From RGIG3701 sp030530205 (lineage in GTDB: Bacteria > Planctomycetota > Planctomycetia > Pirellulales > Thermoguttaceae), in contig JAUMVK010000003.1 of NCBI GenBank assembly GCA_030530205.1, positions 131,134 through 195,133 on the forward strand: DNA of 64,000 nt. The letters are read 5' to 3'. Below are positions 60,285 to 64,000 of this stretch, piece by piece (the stretch's first letter is position 1; every line of letters begins with the position of its first letter). Both the position numbers and the translations under genes were made by a program. The notes under the pieces were generated by a model, which saw nothing but the letters and a program-made list of their open reading frames with translations, did no database searches and had not been told where the DNA came from.

Positions 60285-60725
60285 ATGAGCCAATTTGTTG
60301 CTGAGCTGTTTAAGACTGGTACCTACAAAAGCAAGCAGGGCAGAATTGCTCGTATAAGTACCGCGTTGGCCATTTTCGTGGTTTTGACTGCTGGTATTTA
60401 TCAGTTGTACAATTCAGTTCTCGCGGGTCGCGGTGCCTTCGCCGTTTATGGTCTGCCGCTGATTTTGCTCGCTCTGAACGCCTGGTTTTCCTATCGAGTC
60501 GTTAACTATGCGAAATTCGCTGACTTCCTGATCCAGGTTGAGGCGGAAATGCGCAAGGTCTCATGGCCTAGCAAAGATGAACTCCTCAGAAGTTCTATTG
60601 TGGTGATCGTGGTAATGTTGTTGTTGACCATATTGCTCTTTGGTTACGACATCATCCTCCAGTTCCTTTTCCGCAAAATCTCTTTCGTGATGGATTATCT
60701 CGCGAAAGCGTTGGGAATTTTCTGA
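60285..60725 (+). CDS. secE: Preprotein translocase subunit SecE, long form
   Basis: A 146-residue protein started at the ATG at 60285 (MSQFVAELFKTGTYKSKQG). The conserved SecE part is at the C terminus: AEMRKVSWPSKDELLRSSIVVIVVMLLLTILLFGYDIILQF. Two extra membrane helices precede it (ISTALAIFVVLTAGIYQLY and FAVYGLPLILLALNAWFSY), giving three in all, as in E. coli and unlike the single-helix form. SecE stabilises SecY in the membrane. nusG follows, as is standard. Confidence 0.95.
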   Translation: MSQFVAELFKTGTYKSKQGRIARISTALAIFVVLTAGIYQLYNSVLAGRGAFAVYGLPLILLALNAWFSYRVVNYAKFADFLIQVEAEMRKVSWPSKDELLRSSIVVIVVMLLLTILLFGYDIILQFLFRKISFVMDYLAKALGIF

Positions 60726-60815
60726 GTTTAATTTATACGTTTGACCACGGACGTAATACAGTGGGAGTTAGTGTTACACTGACGTAGGAATTTTTACTTT
60801 CAAAAGAGACCCGAA

Positions 60816-61487
60816 ATGATTGAAGAAGTTAAACATCCTGATTCTGAAAGCACGAATGTTTCGGGCAATCTTAATGTTGAAGTAGCCGCGGCAGACGGTA
60901 AAGTCGAGGAAGCCGCGGAAGCCAGTACGTCCGATGTGCAGCTTGAATGGTACATTCTCAAGGTGCAGAGTAACCGTGAAGACTCGGTGAAACGAAATCT
61001 TGAGAAGCGCATTAAAGTTGCTGGTCTTGAGAAGTATTTCGGACATATCATTGTTCCTACTGAAAGCGTTACCGAACTTAAAAATGGCAAACGTAAAGTA
61101 GTGAAACACAAGTTGTATCCAGGATATGTCATCATTCAAATGCAAATTAATGATGATTCCTGGTATCTGGTCCGTCAGACCTCTGGTATCGGTGATTTCG
61201 CCGCTACTGATGATGGTAAAGACAGAAAGCCGATTACGATGCTTCCGGAAGAAGTAGAAAAGATTCTTCAGATGGAAGCCAAGGAATCGGATGACACTGC
61301 CGTGGGTGGTCTGCGTATCACTTTTACGGTCGGATCGAATGTCAAAGTCACGGATGGAACCTTCCAGAATTACGAAGGGTTCGTGGATTCGATTGATCCG
61401 GCAAGTGGCAAAGTGACGGTTATGATCAGTTACTTTGGGAGAAGCACTCCGGTAGAACTTGAGTACTGGCAGGTAGAAGCGATCTGA
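60816..61487 (+). CDS. nusG: Transcription antitermination protein NusG
   Basis: A 223-residue NusG. An acidic N-terminal extension of about 42 residues precedes the NGN domain (WYILKVQSNREDSVKRNLEKRIKVAGLEKYFGHIIVPTESV...KLYPGYVIIQM). The C-terminal KOW domain is FTVGSNVKVTDGTFQNYEGFVDSIDPASGKVTVMISYFGRSTPVELEYWQVEAI. It binds RNA polymerase and couples it to Rho or the ribosome. Confidence 0.96.
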   Translation: MIEEVKHPDSESTNVSGNLNVEVAAADGKVEEAAEASTSDVQLEWYILKVQSNREDSVKRNLEKRIKVAGLEKYFGHIIVPTESVTELKNGKRKVVKHKLYPGYVIIQMQINDDSWYLVRQTSGIGDFAATDDGKDRKPITMLPEEVEKILQMEAKESDDTAVGGLRITFTVGSNVKVTDGTFQNYEGFVDSIDPASGKVTVMISYFGRSTPVELEYWQVEAI

Positions 61488-61571
61488 GCAGTTTGTTCAG
61501 TTTTTCTCTTGCGAATCGTGTTAACCTGATTTCATTCCAAGGAAATCATATAGAATAATAACAGGTGAATT

Positions 61572-62000
61572 ATGGCTAAGCAATTGGTTGGAATCGCCAA
61601 ATTCCATGTACCGGGCGGAAAAGCCACTCCGGCTCCTCCGGTAGGTACCTCTTTGGGTCAGTTCGGCGTGAACCTCGGTCAGTTTACGAAGCAGTTCAAT
61701 GACAAAACTGCTGGAGATATGGGACTTCGTATCCCGGTCGTTGTTCGCTGTTACAATGATCGCAGCTTTGAGTTTGACGCGAAAAGCCCGCACTCTGTTG
61801 ACCTTCTGAAAAAGGCTGCTGGAATTGAACAGGGTTCCGGCAATGTCCCGAAAGTCAAAGTTGGTAAAGTCACGAAATCCCAGATTGAGGAAATCGTGAA
61901 GCGGAAAATGGCTGACCTCAACGCTCGTAGTATTGAAGAAGGCTGCAAACTGATTGAAGGTACCGCTCGCAGCATGGGCCTGGAAGTTGTGGAAGGATAA
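61572..62000 (+). CDS. rplK: 50S ribosomal protein L11
   Basis: A 142-residue L11: VGIAKFHVPGGKATPAPPVGTSLGQFGVNLGQFTKQFND opens it and KVGKVTKSQIEEIVKRKMADLNARSIEEGCKLIEGTARSMGLEV closes it. It is part of the GTPase-associated centre. rplA follows after 17 bp. Confidence 0.97.
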   Translation: MAKQLVGIAKFHVPGGKATPAPPVGTSLGQFGVNLGQFTKQFNDKTAGDMGLRIPVVVRCYNDRSFEFDAKSPHSVDLLKKAAGIEQGSGNVPKVKVGKVTKSQIEEIVKRKMADLNARSIEEGCKLIEGTARSMGLEVVEG

Positions 62001-62017
62001 GAGAGGAAGCGGAAGCT

Positions 62018-62698
62018 ATGGCTAAACGATCAAAGCGTATGCGTGCAATGGCGGAAAAAGCGCCAAGCGAAGCGCTCCCGCTTGCAGAAGCGGTAAAAGT
62101 GTTGAAGTCTTTCAACACGACGAAATTTGACCAGTCTGTTGAAATTGCCATGCGTTTGGGGATCAACCCTGCGCAGGCCGATCAGATGGTCCGTGGTTCT
62201 ATCGTGCTCCCCCACGGTATTGGCAAAACGGTCCGCGTCGCGGTTTTCGCGAAGGGCGACAAAATTGATGAAGCTCGTGCGGCTGGTGCCGATATTGTAG
62301 GCGGTGCCGATCTCCAGGCTGAAATCAAAGCCGGTAACATCAATTTCGATGTGTGCATTGCCACTCCGGATATGATGGGCGTTGTCGGTCCTCTGGGCCG
62401 TATCCTTGGTCCTCGTGGTTTGATGCCGGCTCCGCGTAACGGTACCGTGACCATGGACGTTGCGAAAGTCATTAACGAGTACAAAGCTGGTAAGGTTGAA
62501 TTCCGCAACGACAAGGGCGGAAACGTCATGGCCATCGTTGGAAAACTCAGCTTCACTGAAGAGCAGTTGGCCGAAAACATCCAGAAATTTATCGATTTCG
62601 TCCAGAGCCTGAAACCGGCTACGGCCAAAGGCCAGTACGTGAAAGGTACTGTCATCAGTGCCACCATGTCTCCTGGAGTAAGAGTTGCGCAACTGTAA
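62018..62698 (+). CDS. rplA: 50S ribosomal protein L1
   Basis: A 226-residue L1 with FDQSVEIAMRLGINPAQADQMVRGSIVLPHGIGKTVRVAVFAKG and the DMMGVVGPLGRILGPRGLMPAPRNGTV core. It forms the mobile L1 stalk and in other bacteria represses rplKA translation. AGAGGAAG precedes the ATG. Confidence 0.97.
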   Translation: MAKRSKRMRAMAEKAPSEALPLAEAVKVLKSFNTTKFDQSVEIAMRLGINPAQADQMVRGSIVLPHGIGKTVRVAVFAKGDKIDEARAAGADIVGGADLQAEIKAGNINFDVCIATPDMMGVVGPLGRILGPRGLMPAPRNGTVTMDVAKVINEYKAGKVEFRNDKGGNVMAIVGKLSFTEEQLAENIQKFIDFVQSLKPATAKGQYVKGTVISATMSPGVRVAQL

Positions 62699-62716
62699 AG
62701 GAAATGGTGAAAAACA

Positions 62717-63247
62717 ATGAGTAAGTACGTAAAAGATTTGGTCAGCAATTATGTCGCCTCGCAGGTCAACGGCGTCCAGGACGCTCTGCTGGTTGACATG
62801 GTAAAAATGACCGCTAACGAAGCGAATGTTCTTCGCGGTGAGCTCGAAGAAAAAGGCGTTCGCCTCATGGTCGTGAAAAACACCCTTGCCCGTCGCGCTG
62901 TAAAAGGTACCAGCCTTGAACCCTTGTTCTCTACGCTGGGCGGAAGTGCTGCTCTGTGCTGGGGTTGTGAAGATATCGTTTCCCTGACGAAAGTTGTCTG
63001 CGGTCTTGCCGACGATAAACGTTTCAAGGATAAATTCGTTGTGAAGTGCGGTGTCATGGATAATGACCGCATGGAAGCTGATATGGTAAAAAATGTCAGC
63101 ACTTGGCCCTCCCGTACCGAACAGCTTGCCATGTTGGTCGGTCAGATCCTTGGTCCTGGCGCCAATCTCGCTGCTGCGATGCTTGGTCCTGGTTCCACGG
63201 TTGCCGGTCAAATTGCCTCCAAAGCTGAAGGCGAAGATGCAGAATGA
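62717..63247 (+). CDS. rplJ: 50S ribosomal protein L10
   Basis: A 176-residue L10 with LRGELEEKGVRLMVVKNTLARRAVKGTSLEPLF and GGSAALCWGCEDIVSLTKVV. It anchors the L7/L12 dimers by its C-terminal helix (TEQLAMLVGQILGPGANLAAAMLGPGSTVAGQI). Only 18 bp separate it from rplA, so no classic L10 leader is present upstream. Confidence 0.95.
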   Translation: MSKYVKDLVSNYVASQVNGVQDALLVDMVKMTANEANVLRGELEEKGVRLMVVKNTLARRAVKGTSLEPLFSTLGGSAALCWGCEDIVSLTKVVCGLADDKRFKDKFVVKCGVMDNDRMEADMVKNVSTWPSRTEQLAMLVGQILGPGANLAAAMLGPGSTVAGQIASKAEGEDAE

Positions 63248-63465
63248 CATCCAGGCTGGACCCGGATATGTGTTCGGGTCTGAATTTTAAGTAAAATCAT
63301 GCGGCCGACCGGAATCCGGCTGCGATTAATATAGTTGCTGCGAGCATGTAGCTCTTTTTGGGAGAAACATCTGCGGTGTGAGCTGAAAAAGTGTGAGTTT
63401 TTCACAGACAGTGCCCCAGAAACCTGTATGCGACCGGCGAAGATCATAACCGAAAGGATAATACA
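63248..63465 (+). promoter_or_regulatory. Long rplJ-rplL intergenic region with possible RNA structure
   Basis: 218 bp without an ORF. Possible hairpins: GAGCATGTAGCTC (63343-63355) and TGAAAAA/TTTTTCA (about 63384-63404). It may be a leader that controls rplL expression relative to rplJ. Confidence 0.4.
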
Positions 63466-63855
63466 ATGGCTGATTTCTCTGAACTGACCGTCGAACTTGG
63501 CGACAAAATCGCTGAACTTACCCTGAAACAGGCGAAAGAACTCGCTGATTACCTCGAAGAAAAATACGGCATCAAAGCTGCCGCTGGTGGAGCTGTCATG
63601 ATGGCTGCCGCTCCGGCTGCTGCCGCTGAAGCCGCTGCCGAGCAGACCGAGTTCACCGTCCAGATGGATAGCTTCGGCGACAAGAAAGTCGAAGTCATCA
63701 AGGTCATCCGTGCCTTGACCGGCCTTGGACTGAAAGAATCCAAAGAAATGGTTGAAAGCGCTCCCTGCAAGGTCAAGGAAGGCGTTTCCAAGGAAGACGC
63801 TGAGAAGATCAAGAAGGACCTGGAAGCCGCTGGCGCCACCGTCACGATCAAATGA
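63466..63855 (+). CDS. rplL: 50S ribosomal protein L7/L12
   Basis: A 129-residue L7/L12. The N-terminal dimer domain (LTVELGDKIAELTLKQAKELADYLEEKYGI) is joined by an Ala-rich hinge (AAGGAVMMAAAPAAAAEAAAE) to the C-terminal domain (TEFTVQMDSFGDKKVEVIKVIRALTGLGLKESKEMVESAPCKVKEGVSKEDAEKIKKDLEAAGATV). It recruits translation factors and is present in several copies per ribosome. AAAGGATAATACA precedes the ATG. Confidence 0.97.
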   Translation: MADFSELTVELGDKIAELTLKQAKELADYLEEKYGIKAAAGGAVMMAAAPAAAAEAAAEQTEFTVQMDSFGDKKVEVIKVIRALTGLGLKESKEMVESAPCKVKEGVSKEDAEKIKKDLEAAGATVTIK

Positions 63856-63879
63856 GTTTATGTTTAACGCATAAAGAAG

Positions 63880-63907
63880 AGGGAGGCTTGAGGGTCTCCC
63901 TTTTTTT
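63880..63907 (+). terminator. Intrinsic terminator after rplL
   Basis: Arms GGGAG and CTCCC with an outer A-T, followed by seven T. It separates the stalk operon from the next unit. Confidence 0.85.
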
Positions 63908-63975
63908 GTGGATGTGCGGCAAGAGTTTGACTTTTAAAATTTTTTAAAAAAGTTTAAAAATCAATACCCATCCGC

Positions 63976-64000
63976 TTGACAAATCGTAAAAATATGGTAA
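63976..64000 (+). promoter_or_regulatory. Partial promoter at the window edge
   Basis: TTGACA (63976-63981) lies the right distance before a -10 box that would begin at the edge (about 63998). In bacteria rpoB usually follows rplL. Confidence 0.45.

Noticed and set aside
62699..62716. L10 leader upstream of rplJ
   Set aside because: Only 18 bp separate rplA and rplJ.

Overview
The window looks like a chromosomal segment of a member of the Planctomycetota (PVC superphylum), probably a host-gut or otherwise glycan-feeding lineage. The taxonomic evidence is by family resemblance only: a small basic protein of the type found in planctomycetes, verrucomicrobia and chlamydiae (41116-41337), a secreted PQQ-type beta-propeller beginning with the WPCWRGANRNG motif, a DUF1080 protein, a long three-helix SecE, an NRDE/TANGO2 protein and many secreted glycoside hydrolases. 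The order tuf-tRNA-Trp-secE-nusG-rplK-rplA-rplJ-rplL at the right end is standard bacterial.

Layout. 1-650: partial DUF1080 gene. 831-4664: an accessory islet beside a tRNA-Lys gene, with a tyrosine recombinase, an excisionase-like protein, a short strongly promoted and doubly terminated transcript, a small membrane protein, and a secreted protein with a PD-(D/E)xK-like motif plus a glycine-zipper tail that resembles a toxin. 4854-14319: csrA and a GH16 hydrolase, an HtrA protease, a PQQ propeller, a Thi4-type thiazole synthase, a GH2 hydrolase and a sugar-nucleotidyltransferase-like protein. 14477-18956: a sulfate ABC importer operon led by a 59-residue membrane protein. 19079-28540: zinc-ribbon coiled coil, NRDE protein, UvrA, ArgS, sialidase, DUF445. 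28817-29525: a CRISPR array of eleven repeats with no cas genes in the window. 30189-38157: a sugar-handling run (SIS isomerase, very large secreted protein, nucleotidyltransferase, GH42-like enzyme). 38302-50263: mixed housekeeping and surface genes (zinc ribbon, membrane protein, YqeG phosphatase, small basic protein, DUF167, TlpA-like protein, AMP-ligase, TrpE, a leucine-rich-repeat protein, an esterase). 50364-58115: a 1477-residue unknown, rpsR, and a GH39/toroid fusion. 58213-63907: four tRNAs, tuf, tRNA-Trp, secE, nusG and the ribosomal stalk genes.

Three themes run across the window. First, many promoters share one design: a run of 5-8 C or G directly before a -35 box, then usually a 16-bp spacer and a good -10 box. 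I count ten with the 16-bp spacer and a few related ones. Second, intergenic spaces carry several families of palindromic repeats, including two identical 87-bp copies that bracket the leucine-rich-repeat gene. Third, a large share of the protein-coding capacity is secreted carbohydrate-active enzymes, consistent with growth on complex and sulfated or sialylated host glycans; the sulfate importer and sialidase fit that picture, but this is inference.

Limits: no database search was possible. Family names rest on motif recognition, and positions inside proteins were counted by hand.
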